In this document: in pieces, positions 34,510 through 43,809 of the stretch
How the letters are laid out: each line of letters opens with the position of its first letter
Position numbering within the stretch: position 1 is the first letter of the stretch
NCBI RefSeq assembly: GCF_040409815.1
Contig: NZ_CP099959.1
Location: forward strand, 620,001-684,000
DNA from: Polynucleobacter sp. UK-FUSCHL-C3
Lineage (GTDB): Bacteria > Pseudomonadota > Gammaproteobacteria > Burkholderiales > Burkholderiaceae
Direction of reading: 5' to 3'
DNA: 64,000 nucleotides
Notes under the pieces: model-generated
Database searches by the model: none
The model's input: the letters and a program-made list of their open reading frames with translations, nothing else
Told to the model about the DNA's origin: nothing
Translations under genes and position numbers: made by a program

Positions 34510-35448
34510 TTAGAACTGATAGAGCCGAGCGGGATTAGTACTCAGTACCTGCTTGCGTAACGCAGGTTCTGGAACCCACGTATTGAGTAGATCCAATAGA
34601 TCGGCATCGTTTGGCATAAAACTATTCACCATGACATGGGGCCAGTCAGTGCCCCAAACAACTTGGTGCGAATTTGCATCCAAGAGTGCATGGGCAAATG
34701 GATTGGTATCGGAATAGGGCGGACGATCTTGCGAAGAGATTCGGTAGGGTCCGGTTAGCTTGACCCAGGCGCGTTCCTCGCGCATCAGTGATAAAAGACC
34801 CTGAAAGCCAGGATCATTAACACCAAGACTAGTTTTAAGATAGCCTAGATGACCAAGCACGACTGGCACCGGAAAGTTTCTGAGGGTTTGATCAAGAGCT
34901 GGGAATTCATTAACGTGCATTAAGAACTCAATATGCCAACCGAGTGGTGCAATCTTATCGGCAAGATAACGAAGCTTCATAATCGGTAGTACACCTTTTG
35001 CCTCAGCGAGATCAACAATATTGCAACGCACCCCACGAATACCTGCGTGATGCATCTTTTCTAAATCCTGTTCTGAGATCTCCCAATCCACAACAGCAAT
35101 ACCCCGTAAGTGAAGAGGATCTTCTTTGAGGGCTGCCAAGAGGGCGCGATTGTCATCCGCATAAATACTAGGCTGAACGAGTACGGCCCTCTCAATGCCC
35201 AAATGATTTAATAAGGCCCGATACTGCGGTAATAGCGCATCGGGAGGGGTGTAAATTCTTTTTGAGGAGTAAGGGTAAAGCGCTGCTGGCCCACAAATAT
35301 GAGCATGGCAATCACAAGCATGTTCATCTAGAACAAGACCAGGTTTTTTGAGGGCCTGGTCTGGTGCTTGGCACAGTGGGGGATTATTGGGGTTCGATTC
35401 CAGCGTCTTTAGCAATCTTGGTGTACTTAATGATCTCACTGCGGACAA
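34510..35448 (-). CDS. Amidohydrolase family protein (2-pyrone-4,6-dicarboxylate lactonase-like)
   Basis: A 312-residue TIM-barrel hydrolase. The metal-type HAH motif is in DEHACDCHAHICGP near residue 45, followed by a LVQPSIYADDNRALL stretch near 91 and VVWGTDWPHVM near 266 with the catalytic Asp. This subgroup includes LigI, which opens pyrone dicarboxylate in protocatechuate 4,5-cleavage; many members have unknown substrates. The ATG at 35448 overlaps the Bug gene end by 65 bases; no later ATG or GTG precedes the HAH motif, so a CTG or this ATG is used. An organic-acid binding protein is coded just upstream. Confidence 0.83.
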   Translation of the reverse strand: MSAVRSLSTPRLLKTLESNPNNPPLCQAPDQALKKPGLVLDEHACDCHAHICGPAALYPYSSKRIYTPPDALLPQYRALLNHLGIERAVLVQPSIYADDNRALLAALKEDPLHLRGIAVVDWEISEQDLEKMHHAGIRGVRCNIVDLAEAKGVLPIMKLRYLADKIAPLGWHIEFLMHVNEFPALDQTLRNFPVPVVLGHLGYLKTSLGVNDPGFQGLLSLMREERAWVKLTGPYRISSQDRPPYSDTNPFAHALLDANSHQVVWGTDWPHVMVNSFMPNDADLLDLLNTWVPEPALRKQVLSTNPARLYQF

Positions 35449-36370
35449 ACTTTTCCGTCTCAGCCAAGCTCATTGGTTTGATGGTGATTCCGGCCTTTGC
35501 GTAGGCAGACTTCACATCAGAATCTTGCAGGGCACGATTGATGTCGGTATTAATCTTTTGGAGAACACCAGCGGGTGTGGCTGATGGTGCCCATACGCCA
35601 ACCCATAAACCAATTTCAAAGTTTTGAAAACCCTGTTCGGCAATCGTCGGGATCTCTGGTGCAGCCTCGGCACGAGTCGCACTAGTTACACCAAGAGCAC
35701 GCACTTTCCCGCCTTGTATTTGAGCAATCGCGGTTTGTAGTGGCGCCATGTAATAGGCAGTGCGTCCCGCAATGGTTTCTTGAATAGCTTCAGGGGATCC
35801 CTTAAAAGGTACATGGAGCATTTTGATACCCATGGTCTGATTAAAGTACTCAGCCGCAAGGTGGGTTGAGCTACCAACGCCTGCGCTGGCAAACGGAATA
35901 ATCTCTGGTTTACTCTTGGCGGCGTTGACCAAGTCCTTTATGGATTTGTAGGGACTCTCTGCAGATACAACCAATGCATAAGGGCTGGTACCCAAGATGT
36001 TGACATCCTTGAGGCTTTTGAGGTCATAAGGTAATTTCTTATAGATGGCTGGATTCGCTGCATAAGAAGCCGATTGCACTAAGAGTGTATAGCCGTCTGG
36101 ATCAGAGTTCACGACGACACCAGTGCCCACCAAGCCACCGGCGCCAGGGCGATTCTCAATAATCACAGGCTGCTTCCAGCTCTCTGATAAGTTCTTAGCC
36201 ACAATACGTCCGGCAATATCAGCGCCTGATCCTGGAGTCAGGGGCACAATCATCTTGACCGTTTTATTTGGATAGTTAGCTTGAGCGCTTACGAAAAGGG
36301 GCTGCAACGAGAGCATCCCAGTAAATAATGCGAGCGCAGTGATTCGATACGCATTGAAAGGAATATGCAT
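35384..36370 (-). CDS. Bug family (TctC) tripartite tricarboxylate transporter substrate-binding protein
   Basis: A 328-residue periplasmic binding protein with an N-terminal signal peptide (residues 1-30, SAQA end) and the Bug hallmarks YPNKTVKMIVPLTPGSGADIAGR near 33 and NRPGAGGLVG near 78, with FASAGVGSSTHLAAEYF near 158. Such proteins bind carboxylates and are abundant in Burkholderiales; the TctAB membrane partners are not in this window, so it may share a transporter elsewhere. Neighbour to an amidohydrolase suggests the same acid as ligand. Confidence 0.92.
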   Translation of the reverse strand: MHIPFNAYRITALALFTGMLSLQPLFVSAQANYPNKTVKMIVPLTPGSGADIAGRIVAKNLSESWKQPVIIENRPGAGGLVGTGVVVNSDPDGYTLLVQSASYAANPAIYKKLPYDLKSLKDVNILGTSPYALVVSAESPYKSIKDLVNAAKSKPEIIPFASAGVGSSTHLAAEYFNQTMGIKMLHVPFKGSPEAIQETIAGRTAYYMAPLQTAIAQIQGGKVRALGVTSATRAEAAPEIPTIAEQGFQNFEIGLWVGVWAPSATPAGVLQKINTDINRALQDSDVKSAYAKAGITIKPMSLAETEKFVRSEIIKYTKIAKDAGIEPQ

Positions 36371-36411
36371 GTTGTCTCCTATTGATTTTATGATTAACTT
36401 ACTAGGGTTAA

Positions 36412-37203
36412 CTATGCCACAGAGTCTAAGAATCCCCGTAAGGCCTTGTTAAATGCCTGTGGCTGCTCGATGTTGGCAAGGTGTGCCGCTTGATCAAGGA
36501 CCACCATGGAGGAGTGCGGTATCAGACGATGCAAGACCGTCGCTTGGTCTACGGTGCAAGCAGGATCTTGTTTGCCGACCAGCACCATGGTGGGCGCTTT
36601 GATCTTGAGCAGCATAGTGGACTGAGCCATATCACGCACTGCGCTGGCGCAGGCTAGGTAACCATCCACTGGGGTTCCCAAAATCATGTGCTTAACGTGT
36701 TCAATCTGTTGAGGCTCGCGTTGAATAAAATCACCCAGAAACCAGCGCTTTATGGTTCCATCGACGAGACCCATAATGCCACTGGTGCGGGCGATAGCAA
36801 AACGCTCCTCCCATAAGCTGCGTGGGGGCATCTCGCTGGCAGTGTCGCAAAGGCTTAGGGAAAGAGCGCGATCGGGATAGTTAGCACCAATGTATTGGCA
36901 GATCATCCCGCCCATCGAGAGTCCCACCAAATGCGCTTGTTTTATCTGCAGAGCATCCATGAGGGCAACTAGATCTTGTGCAAGTAGGGCAATGCTATAT
37001 GGACCTTCAGTCACCTGAGTTTGACCATGACCGCGGGTGTCATACCGAATCACGCGATAGCGATCGGTTAGAGCGCTGATATTACTATCCCACATTTCCA
37101 AACTGGACATGAGGCTATTACTCATGATGACTATTGGCCCATTTTCCGGACCATCGATTTGATAAGCCATCTTGATTTGATTGGCGTTAATGTGATTTTT
37201 CAT
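36412..37203 (-). CDS. Alpha/beta hydrolase, 3-oxoadipate enol-lactonase-like
   Basis: A 263-residue alpha/beta hydrolase with the nucleophile elbow GLSMGG, Ser96, an oxyanion stretch SNSLMSS near 28, YDTRGHG near 54 and the catalytic His in DQAAHLANIEQP near 241. It is most like PcaD enol-lactonases of the beta-ketoadipate pathway, but no other pca gene is adjacent, so other esters are possible. It stands 41 bases upstream of the Bug gene on the same strand and could share its transcript. Confidence 0.82.
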   Translation of the reverse strand: MKNHINANQIKMAYQIDGPENGPIVIMSNSLMSSLEMWDSNISALTDRYRVIRYDTRGHGQTQVTEGPYSIALLAQDLVALMDALQIKQAHLVGLSMGGMICQYIGANYPDRALSLSLCDTASEMPPRSLWEERFAIARTSGIMGLVDGTIKRWFLGDFIQREPQQIEHVKHMILGTPVDGYLACASAVRDMAQSTMLLKIKAPTMVLVGKQDPACTVDQATVLHRLIPHSSMVVLDQAAHLANIEQPQAFNKALRGFLDSVA

Positions 37204-37235
37204 AGTAGGGTCTCCAGGAAGACTCTATTTTGACA

Positions 37236-38141
37236 CTAATAAATCTTAGCCTCCCCAGCAGGTCGATTCTTGAAGCGTTTGTGAACCCAATAGTATTCGG
37301 CAGGACGTAAGCGGATCTCATCTTCAAAACAACGATTGAGTCTCGCAGTATCTGCAATGGGATCTTTGGTCGGGAAATTAGTAAGGGGTTTACTAATATG
37401 GCAAATATAGCCAGATCGATCTGGCTTCAGGGTCGTTTTCATGATGCAGACCTCTGCACCAGTCATGCTGGCCAAGCGCGAGATTGCTGTAATGGTGTTG
37501 GTCTCAACGCCAAAGAAGGGCACAAATACCGAGTCTTTAATGCCAAGATCAATATCGGGCGCAATAAAGACAAAGTTACCTTTCTTGATCTCACGTAGGG
37601 TCTCTGTGAGATGGCCTTGTCTCGGAATGGACTTACCCCCAAAGCGTCCGCGCCACTCGATAATCTTACGATCAAAAAAAGCATTCTTCATTTTTTGATA
37701 GAGGGTTATACCGCGCTGCCAATTCATTTTTTCAGAAAGGGCACAAAGCGCCATACCGCCTTCAATGCCAACAAAGTGTGGATTGACCAAGATACGAGGC
37801 TTTTGGTCTCCTAAAGTGATCTCAGAATTGATCTCTACCATCTCCGCAATTTGTGCTGGGTTACCCAGCCAAATCCGGCTACGTTCTAGCACGCTCCGGG
37901 CAAATAGGCGCCAGTGATCGAGTGCTAATGCATGGCGCTCAGAGTCTGAAAGCGTTGGAAAACATAGGCGCAGATTAATATTGACCACGCGGTTGCGTTC
38001 GCTCGGAATATGGGCGATCAACCAACCGAGCTTGTCTCCGGTAAATATGATCCAAGAGTAGGGTAGAGCCGAGAAGACGCGCAATAGTAATAGCGCTAGG
38101 TAGTTAAATAGTGTTTGCACATGAACCCTTAAGAGCCTCAC
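37236..38141 (-). CDS. LpxL/HtrB-type lysophospholipid (lauroyl/myristoyl) acyltransferase
   Basis: A 301-residue inner-membrane acyltransferase: an N-terminal membrane segment, the HX4E active site in VNPHFVGIEGG near residue 121, and KGNFVFIAPDIDLG near 188. It transfers a secondary acyl chain in lipid A synthesis. The first codon is GTG at 38141 (an in-frame GTG seven codons on is an alternative). It is divergent from the HPP gene with only 30 bases between starts, so promoters overlap. Confidence 0.88.
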   Translation of the reverse strand: MRLLRVHVQTLFNYLALLLLRVFSALPYSWIIFTGDKLGWLIAHIPSERNRVVNINLRLCFPTLSDSERHALALDHWRLFARSVLERSRIWLGNPAQIAEMVEINSEITLGDQKPRILVNPHFVGIEGGMALCALSEKMNWQRGITLYQKMKNAFFDRKIIEWRGRFGGKSIPRQGHLTETLREIKKGNFVFIAPDIDLGIKDSVFVPFFGVETNTITAISRLASMTGAEVCIMKTTLKPDRSGYICHISKPLTNFPTKDPIADTARLNRCFEDEIRLRPAEYYWVHKRFKNRPAGEAKIY

Positions 38142-38171
38142 TATATACCGCTACCCGAACTCAATACCCCC

Positions 38172-38696
38172 ATGCTTTACACTGTCTTCGTGAAACAGAC
38201 CATCCTACGGGTTCTCTGGGTCTTGGCCGGCGCTAGTGTCGCCTTGGTATTGGCCTTGCATGTCGTGCGCCCAGCAGATTCAACACTATTGTTAGCCTCC
38301 TTGGGCGGATCTACTTTATTTCTGTTTGGTCTGACAGCCTTACCGCCAACTCAGCCCCGCGCTCTTTTTGGTGGACACTTAATTTCTGCTTTGATCGGAG
38401 TGATTTGTTATCAACTATTTGGTGATGCGACATGGGTCATGGTGATGTCTGTTTTGATTACGATCGCTGCTTTGATTCTGAGTAGAACGGTTCACCCACC
38501 TGCAGGCGCTAATCCTTTAATCATGATCCATTCTCATGCGGGTTTTATTGATATTTGGACTCATGTTTTTGCTGGGGTCTTGGTCTTGGCATTGACTACC
38601 TATTTATGGTCGCGTTTGGGGATTGGACAAGTGCGCTATCCCGTGAGCTGGAATCAAAAGTCACCGCCAACCGACCAGTGGGGTATCTGGCACTAG
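38172..38696 (+). CDS. HPP family membrane protein
   Basis: A 174-residue protein with four or five membrane segments and the motif TVHPPAGANPLIMI near residue 107 that names the HPP family. Some HPP proteins transport nitrite in chloroplasts and cyanobacteria; bacterial function is mostly unassigned. No Shine-Dalgarno is seen: the ATG follows a CCCCC run, so translation may be leaderless or weak. There is room for a -10 element (TATATA near 38142) in the 30-base gap shared with the divergent acyltransferase gene. Confidence 0.85.
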   Translation: MLYTVFVKQTILRVLWVLAGASVALVLALHVVRPADSTLLLASLGGSTLFLFGLTALPPTQPRALFGGHLISALIGVICYQLFGDATWVMVMSVLITIAALILSRTVHPPAGANPLIMIHSHAGFIDIWTHVFAGVLVLALTTYLWSRLGIGQVRYPVSWNQKSPPTDQWGIWH

Positions 38697-38698
38697 GA

Positions 38699-38818
38699 AT
38701 GAGAATATTCATGAGTATTGCCAGCGACTTATATTCATCGCGAGCCAGCATTGACTATGTGCGTAATTGCTTCACCTGCGGTAATCATCTTGCCCTAAAG
38801 ACGGAAAGCACGGCGTGA
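38699..38818 (+). CDS. Possible 39-residue peptide, coupled to flavoprotein gene
   Basis: An ATG at 38699, 2 bases after the HPP stop, opens a 39-codon frame whose TGA overlaps the GTG start of the flavoprotein gene (GTGA). The peptide (starting MRIFMSIASDLYSS) has Cys in CFTCGNH. It fits neatly between two genes in an operon-like way, but has no known family and no clear ribosome site. It may simply be a translated spacer. Confidence 0.25.
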   Translation: MRIFMSIASDLYSSRASIDYVRNCFTCGNHLALKTESTA

Positions 38819-40014
38819 TTTGGGATGCCATTATTGTTGGAGGCGGAGCAGCCGGATTATTTTGTGCAGGTATTGCTGGGCAATTAGGTAAAAAAGTTCT
38901 GGTTCTCGATCATGCGAGCGTCTTAGGCGAAAAGATTCGGATTAGCGGTGGCGGGCGTTGTAATTTCACTAATCTTCACAGTGCACCCAATCATTTTCTT
39001 TCACTCAACCCGCATTTTGTGAAGAGTCCATTGGCTCGCTATTCCTCACAAGACTTCATTAATCTTGTTAAGCAATATCGCATCCCTTTTCATGAGAAAC
39101 ACCAAGGGCAGTTATTTTGTGATGAGTCTGCTAATGACATCATTCAGATGCTGTTCTCTGAATGTCAGCAAGGCGGCGTTCAGATACAAAACCCGGTTAC
39201 TATCTCAGCCATCACCCGTAGTCAGGATGTTTGGGAGTTAGCAACAAGCCAAGGCAGTCAACAGACACGCCACTTAGTTATTGCGACAGGCGGTTTACCT
39301 GTACCCGCCATTGGTGCAACTGAATACGCCTTAGATCTAGCAAGACAATTTGACATCCCTGTCAATCCAGTTCGCCCGGCACTGGTTCCCCTCTCATTTA
39401 CAGCGGGTGAGTTTTTGCAGATGAGTGATTTGTCGGGGATTAGCATTCCGGTGACCATATCGTCTGGACAAAAAGGGAAGCGTTATGGCACATATCAGTT
39501 TGAAGAGGATTTATTACTGACGCACAAAGGGCTGTCTGGCCCAGCCGTATTGCAAGCGAGTAGTTATTGGATGGAAGGGGAGTCGATTCATATTAATTGG
39601 CTTGGCAAAAAAGATGATGCAGAACTATTCACAAGCCTTGATGCAAATACACGATCGGTGGATTCTTTATTGGCAGATCTTTTGCCCCAGCGCTTTGCCA
39701 AGCTCATTGCAGAGCAATTTGATATGAGTCAGCGCAATTGGGCGGAAATCTCAAAAAAGGATCGCGAGCGCCTGAGAAACTACCTTAAGCATACTGAAGC
39801 CAAACCCGCCGGTACACTGGGTTGGAAAAAAGCCGAGGTGATGTTAGGCGGTGTCGATACTAAGGCTTTGGATGGTAAAACTATGATGTCCAAACAGCAT
39901 CCAAATTTATTCTTTATTGGCGAATGCGTGGACGTTACAGGTCATCTCGGTGGCCATAATTTCCAATGGGCTTGGTCCTCGGCCTATGTGTGCGCGCAGG
40001 CACTCGTTAATTAA
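38815..40014 (+). CDS. HI0933/YhiN family FAD-dependent flavoprotein
   Basis: A 399-residue flavoprotein with FAD motif VGGGAAGLFCAGIAGQLG at residues 7-24, the family signature GEKIRISGGGRCNFTN near 42, and C-terminal GHLGGHNFQWAWSSA. The start codon is GTG at 38815. HI0933/YhiN proteins are conserved NAD(P)/FAD oxidoreductases of uncertain function. A 213-base gap follows before the TonB receptor; it contains no other gene that I can support. Confidence 0.9.
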   Translation: MIWDAIIVGGGAAGLFCAGIAGQLGKKVLVLDHASVLGEKIRISGGGRCNFTNLHSAPNHFLSLNPHFVKSPLARYSSQDFINLVKQYRIPFHEKHQGQLFCDESANDIIQMLFSECQQGGVQIQNPVTISAITRSQDVWELATSQGSQQTRHLVIATGGLPVPAIGATEYALDLARQFDIPVNPVRPALVPLSFTAGEFLQMSDLSGISIPVTISSGQKGKRYGTYQFEEDLLLTHKGLSGPAVLQASSYWMEGESIHINWLGKKDDAELFTSLDANTRSVDSLLADLLPQRFAKLIAEQFDMSQRNWAEISKKDRERLRNYLKHTEAKPAGTLGWKKAEVMLGGVDTKALDGKTMMSKQHPNLFFIGECVDVTGHLGGHNFQWAWSSAYVCAQALVN

Positions 40015-40227
40015 GTGATATTTCACATATTCAATTGCATTTCACTCCATTGGAAAAACCAAACTAGACCATATAGTTTCTCTATTACCAATCCCGCAGT
40101 TAGAGCTTAGTATTGATGTCGGCAATTTAGCAAATGAAGATCTATCGTCATTGTTAATTGCTTTGATCTATATACTCCTAGGGGTGGTGGTTGGCTTGCA
40201 ACTATTACTAATAATTAGTTGTTTGTT

Positions 40228-42375
40228 ATGTTAAAAAATAATTCCAGAATTCTTGCTTTTCGCAAAGAGGCGCTAACCCTTTTGATAGGAAGCGTTTTTA
40301 TAGAACTAGCACTTGCAAACAAGCCTGAGTATGAAGCTCCACCACTGGATGAGATTGTGGTCTCAGCCAGTGGATATGAGCAGAAAATTATGGATACTGC
40401 TGCCTCCATTAATCTAGTAACCATAAATCAGATTCAAAATGGACAAGCTAGAGACAATCTTTCTGAGCCATTAAACCGAGTACCCGGCATTTTTGCCCTC
40501 AATCGCCAGAACTACGCACAAGACCTACAAATATCATCTCGTGGTTTTGGGGCAAACTCGACCTTTGGTACGCGCGGTATCCGACTTATTGTTGATAATA
40601 TTCCGGGAACTGTTGCCGATGGACAGGGTCAGATATCCCATATAGATTTGCCATCCACTGATCGCATTGAGGTAATGCGAGGCCCATTCTCTGTGCTTTA
40701 CGGTAATTCATCGGGTGGCGTGATTCGTGTATTTACCCAAGATGGTGGCCCCAAGACCGAGGTGCAACCCTACTTCGAAGTTGGTTCCTATGGACAACGT
40801 AGAGCTGGACTAAAAGCAAGTGGTAAATCTGATGAGCTTGGTTACGTAATTGATGCCGGGCAATTCCATACCAATGGATATCGAGATCAAAGTGCTGCTG
40901 ATAGACGTAATGCCAATGCAAAACTCAGTTTTATGGGGGGTCCCGATACTAGGATAACCCTGATCGCAAATAACGTGAGCCTTAAAGCGCAAGATCCTAC
41001 CGGATTAACCGAGAGCCAGTTAATTGCAAATCCCAAGCAGGCTGGTACAAGCGCTGTATCGCAAAATTCTCGCAAATCAGTCGATCAAACGCAAGTCGGC
41101 GCATCGATCGATTTTCGTATTAACGCAAACAATAATTTTTTATTCTCCCCTTACTTGGGTCAGCGTCATGTCCTTCAGTATTTGACTTCCGCTACAGCAG
41201 GATCTGGAGTGATTGATTTAGTTCGTTCTTTTTATGGCATGGATAGTAAATGGGTCCATCAAAATAAATTTTTTGATATTCCGTTGACTATGGTGACTGG
41301 CATTGACATGAATGAGAACGACGATCGTCGCCGAACGTATACCAATAGTGGGGGCACTGCAGTGTATAGCAGCACCGCCTCACAAGATTATGCTATGAAT
41401 GCCAAGAATTTCGATCAATATCTGCAAGCCGATTTTCGGTTTTCAGAGCGCTTCGCTTTTAATGCAGGAATCAGAAACTCTCAAACCAATTTGAGCTCAA
41501 CAACGAATAACTCCATAAATCTAAATACAGGCTCAACTGAATTTAGGGCTATGACTTATATGGCATCGTTGCAGTATTACTTAAACGAGATGTCTAATGT
41601 ATATGTATCGTATGGCTCAAGTTTTGATACCCCGACATTAAATCAAGTCTTTTATAGTGCTAATGGAGCAGTTAATGGTTCTAGTTGTACGTCTTCGTGT
41701 TCTAATTTCGGGCTTTTAGCCGCCAAAACGAAGCAAGTAGAGCTAGGTTTTAAATCAAGATTATCGCCCTTCATCAAAACCAATATTGCAGTATTTAATG
41801 CGGATACTGCAAATGATATTGTTATTGGTGCATCAAATGCAGGGAGAAATTCATTCACAAATGCTCCAAAGACAAATCGTCAAGGTGTGGAGGGTGGTGC
41901 GCAGTTTAAGTTACCTTATAACTTTGAAACTAACTTGGCATATACGTGGTTGAGAGCAACGGTAAAGGAGTCGTACCTTACAAACTCTACCAATTTGTCA
42001 ACATTCAATACCGTTGCAAGTGGTAATCGGATTCCAGGGGTTCCCAATCAGGGCTTATTCGCAGAGTTACTCTGGGTCAAGCCCAATAAGTCAGTAGAAG
42101 CCGCTATTGAAGCGCGGGCGAATGGGGCAATGGACGCTAATGATCTGAATACTCAATATAAGGCACCAGGTTATGCAGTGATGAATATTCGCGGAGTAGT
42201 GCGTCAAGAAATTGCTGGCGGCTGGTCTTTTTCACAATTCTTTAGGCTCAACAATGTGTTTGATCGCTCTTATGTTGGTTCAGTGATTGTGAATCAATTT
42301 TTCCTTCGTTCGTATGAGCCAGCCCCAACCCGAAATTGGATGATTGGCGCTAAGGCGAGCTATCAGTTTAAGTAG
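40228..42375 (+). CDS. pqqU: TonB-dependent receptor, PqqU/YncD-like
   Basis: A 715-residue outer-membrane receptor with a signal peptide (to about residue 33), TonB box DEIVVSA near 42, a plug domain (residues 48-170) and a 22-strand barrel ending in an aromatic-rich strand (KASYQFK). The plug stretch NRQNYAQDLQISSRGFG with DGQGQISHIDLPS and VMRGPFSVLYGNSSGGV is very close to my memory of E. coli YncD, now called PqqU, which imports pyrroloquinoline quinone. The next gene codes for a PQQ-type dehydrogenase. ATG 40228 is preferred over the TTG at 40219. No biosynthetic pqq gene lies nearby. Confidence 0.85.
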   Translation: MLKNNSRILAFRKEALTLLIGSVFIELALANKPEYEAPPLDEIVVSASGYEQKIMDTAASINLVTINQIQNGQARDNLSEPLNRVPGIFALNRQNYAQDLQISSRGFGANSTFGTRGIRLIVDNIPGTVADGQGQISHIDLPSTDRIEVMRGPFSVLYGNSSGGVIRVFTQDGGPKTEVQPYFEVGSYGQRRAGLKASGKSDELGYVIDAGQFHTNGYRDQSAADRRNANAKLSFMGGPDTRITLIANNVSLKAQDPTGLTESQLIANPKQAGTSAVSQNSRKSVDQTQVGASIDFRINANNNFLFSPYLGQRHVLQYLTSATAGSGVIDLVRSFYGMDSKWVHQNKFFDIPLTMVTGIDMNENDDRRRTYTNSGGTAVYSSTASQDYAMNAKNFDQYLQADFRFSERFAFNAGIRNSQTNLSSTTNNSINLNTGSTEFRAMTYMASLQYYLNEMSNVYVSYGSSFDTPTLNQVFYSANGAVNGSSCTSSCSNFGLLAAKTKQVELGFKSRLSPFIKTNIAVFNADTANDIVIGASNAGRNSFTNAPKTNRQGVEGGAQFKLPYNFETNLAYTWLRATVKESYLTNSTNLSTFNTVASGNRIPGVPNQGLFAELLWVKPNKSVEAAIEARANGAMDANDLNTQYKAPGYAVMNIRGVVRQEIAGGWSFSQFFRLNNVFDRSYVGSVIVNQFFLRSYEPAPTRNWMIGAKASYQFK

Positions 42376-42520
42376 GAAAAAAATGGTTCTCAGGGCAAAT
42401 TGTCGAGACCTATCTAAGGCAAAACCCTAATTCAGAACTATATCCATTACGCTCAAAAGGGATTAAATTAGAGAATCTGCAATTGGAATAAAAGTAATTA
42501 GAAAAAGAAGGGATATAACC

Positions 42521-43795
42521 ATGAACCAGCGACTGATTTCAGTAGCAACACTTTCGACACTCGCCTCATCACTGATGATTCTGCAAGGCTGTGCGACTGC
42601 ACCGCCTCCCAAAGCTGAGGCTGCCCCAGCTCCTGTAGCAGCGGCACCAGCACCAGCATGGAAGCAGGGTATGGGCCCTGATATGGCCAATTCCAAGTTA
42701 GCTCCTTTGCCTGGAAAAATGACGGTTACCCCTGTTAGTGAAATTCCAATTGATAAGCTGAAATTACCCCCAGGCTTCAAGATTGAGGTTTGGGCAACCG
42801 GCATGCCTGGTGCTCGTGCGATGGCGCGCGGAGATAACGGCAAAATTTACATTGGCACCCGTGCGATTGGACGTGTCTATGAGTTGAGCGACAACGGTAA
42901 AGAGCGAACCAGCCGTGTAGTAGTTGATAAATTAGTTCAGCCCGCTGGCGTTGCATTTAAGAATGGCTCTTTATATGTGATGTCTATTAATAAGGTTCTG
43001 CGTTACGACGGGATTGAAAAAAATCCAAGCGTGGCACCAGTAGACCTAACAGCTAAATTTAATCTGCCACCCGAGCAACACCATAACTGGAAGTACATTG
43101 CATTTGGACCTGATGGGAAGTTGTATGTTCCATTTGGAGCGCCTTGCAACATTTGCGAGTTGCCAACCCCCGAGTATGCCCAGATTCGTCGCTATAACCC
43201 AGATGGATCGGGTATGGAAGTGTTAGCAACCGGAGTGCGCAATACCGTTGGTTTTGATTGGCATCCCACCACTAAGCAACTCTGGTTTACAAATCATGGA
43301 CGCGATTGGATGGGTGACGATAAGCCGAATGACACCTTGAGTCGGATGCAAAAAACCGGATTGAACTACGGCTTCCCTCATTGCCATGAAGGTAATATGC
43401 CCGATGATGTTGTGAAGAAGGCCAATCCATGCGCAGGCGTTGAACAACCTGTTGCCTTGATGGGCCCACATACTGCAGTGATGGGTCTTAAGTTCTATAC
43501 CGGCAATATGTTCCCTCCTGAATATAAAAATGCTGCCTTTATTGCACGCAAAGGTTCATGGAACCGTAATCAAAAGATTGGTTTTGATGTTGTGATGGTT
43601 AAGGCAAGCGCAGATGGCAAAAATGCCAAAACCGTACCATTTATTACCGGATTTATGAACCCAGCCGATCAATCCTTCTGGGGTCGTCCAGCTTACCTAC
43701 TGCAGATGCCTGACGGCTCAATGTTGGTATCGGATGAGCAGTTGGGCGCAATTTATCGAGTGACCTATAAAAAGCAGCAAGTAGCAGCGAAGTAA
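42521..43795 (+). CDS. PQQ-dependent sorbosone/glucose dehydrogenase-like lipoprotein
   Basis: A 424-residue beta-propeller of the GSDH/sorbosone dehydrogenase family. The lipoprotein signal ends LQGC at Cys24; an Ala/Pro linker follows. Typical stretches are DNGKIYIGTRAIGRVYEL near 108, ATGVRNTVGFDWHP near 235 and WFTNHGRDWMGDDKPND near 258, the last two carrying likely PQQ/Ca ligands. It would oxidise a sugar or alcohol in the periplasm, passing electrons to the dihaem cytochrome c coded 14 bases downstream. It has an AAGGGA ribosome site. The substrate is not known; gene order after the PqqU-like receptor supports the cofactor call. Confidence 0.87.
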   Translation: MNQRLISVATLSTLASSLMILQGCATAPPPKAEAAPAPVAAAPAPAWKQGMGPDMANSKLAPLPGKMTVTPVSEIPIDKLKLPPGFKIEVWATGMPGARAMARGDNGKIYIGTRAIGRVYELSDNGKERTSRVVVDKLVQPAGVAFKNGSLYVMSINKVLRYDGIEKNPSVAPVDLTAKFNLPPEQHHNWKYIAFGPDGKLYVPFGAPCNICELPTPEYAQIRRYNPDGSGMEVLATGVRNTVGFDWHPTTKQLWFTNHGRDWMGDDKPNDTLSRMQKTGLNYGFPHCHEGNMPDDVVKKANPCAGVEQPVALMGPHTAVMGLKFYTGNMFPPEYKNAAFIARKGSWNRNQKIGFDVVMVKASADGKNAKTVPFITGFMNPADQSFWGRPAYLLQMPDGSMLVSDEQLGAIYRVTYKKQQVAAK

Positions 43796-43809
43796 TTCGC
43801 AGTATTGAA

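Noticed and set aside
35391..35401. GGTTCGATTC, a tRNA T-arm look-alike
   Set aside because: It lies inside the C-terminal codons of the Bug protein and no acceptor stem, anticodon arm or CCA partner can be built around it.
40015..40227. Open frame with a membrane-like stretch ahead of the TonB receptor gene
   Set aside because: A stop-free frame with a hydrophobic end (LIALIYILLGVVVGLQLL) exists, but has no ATG or GTG start or ribosome site in its open part; most likely AT-rich chance. The 213-base gap may hold the receptor promoter, which I cannot place.
42595..42663. GC-rich repeats in the dehydrogenase signal region, also at 17041-17100 and 45370-45430
   Set aside because: They are codon-level repeats for Ala/Pro linkers in three exported proteins, not mobile or regulatory repeats.
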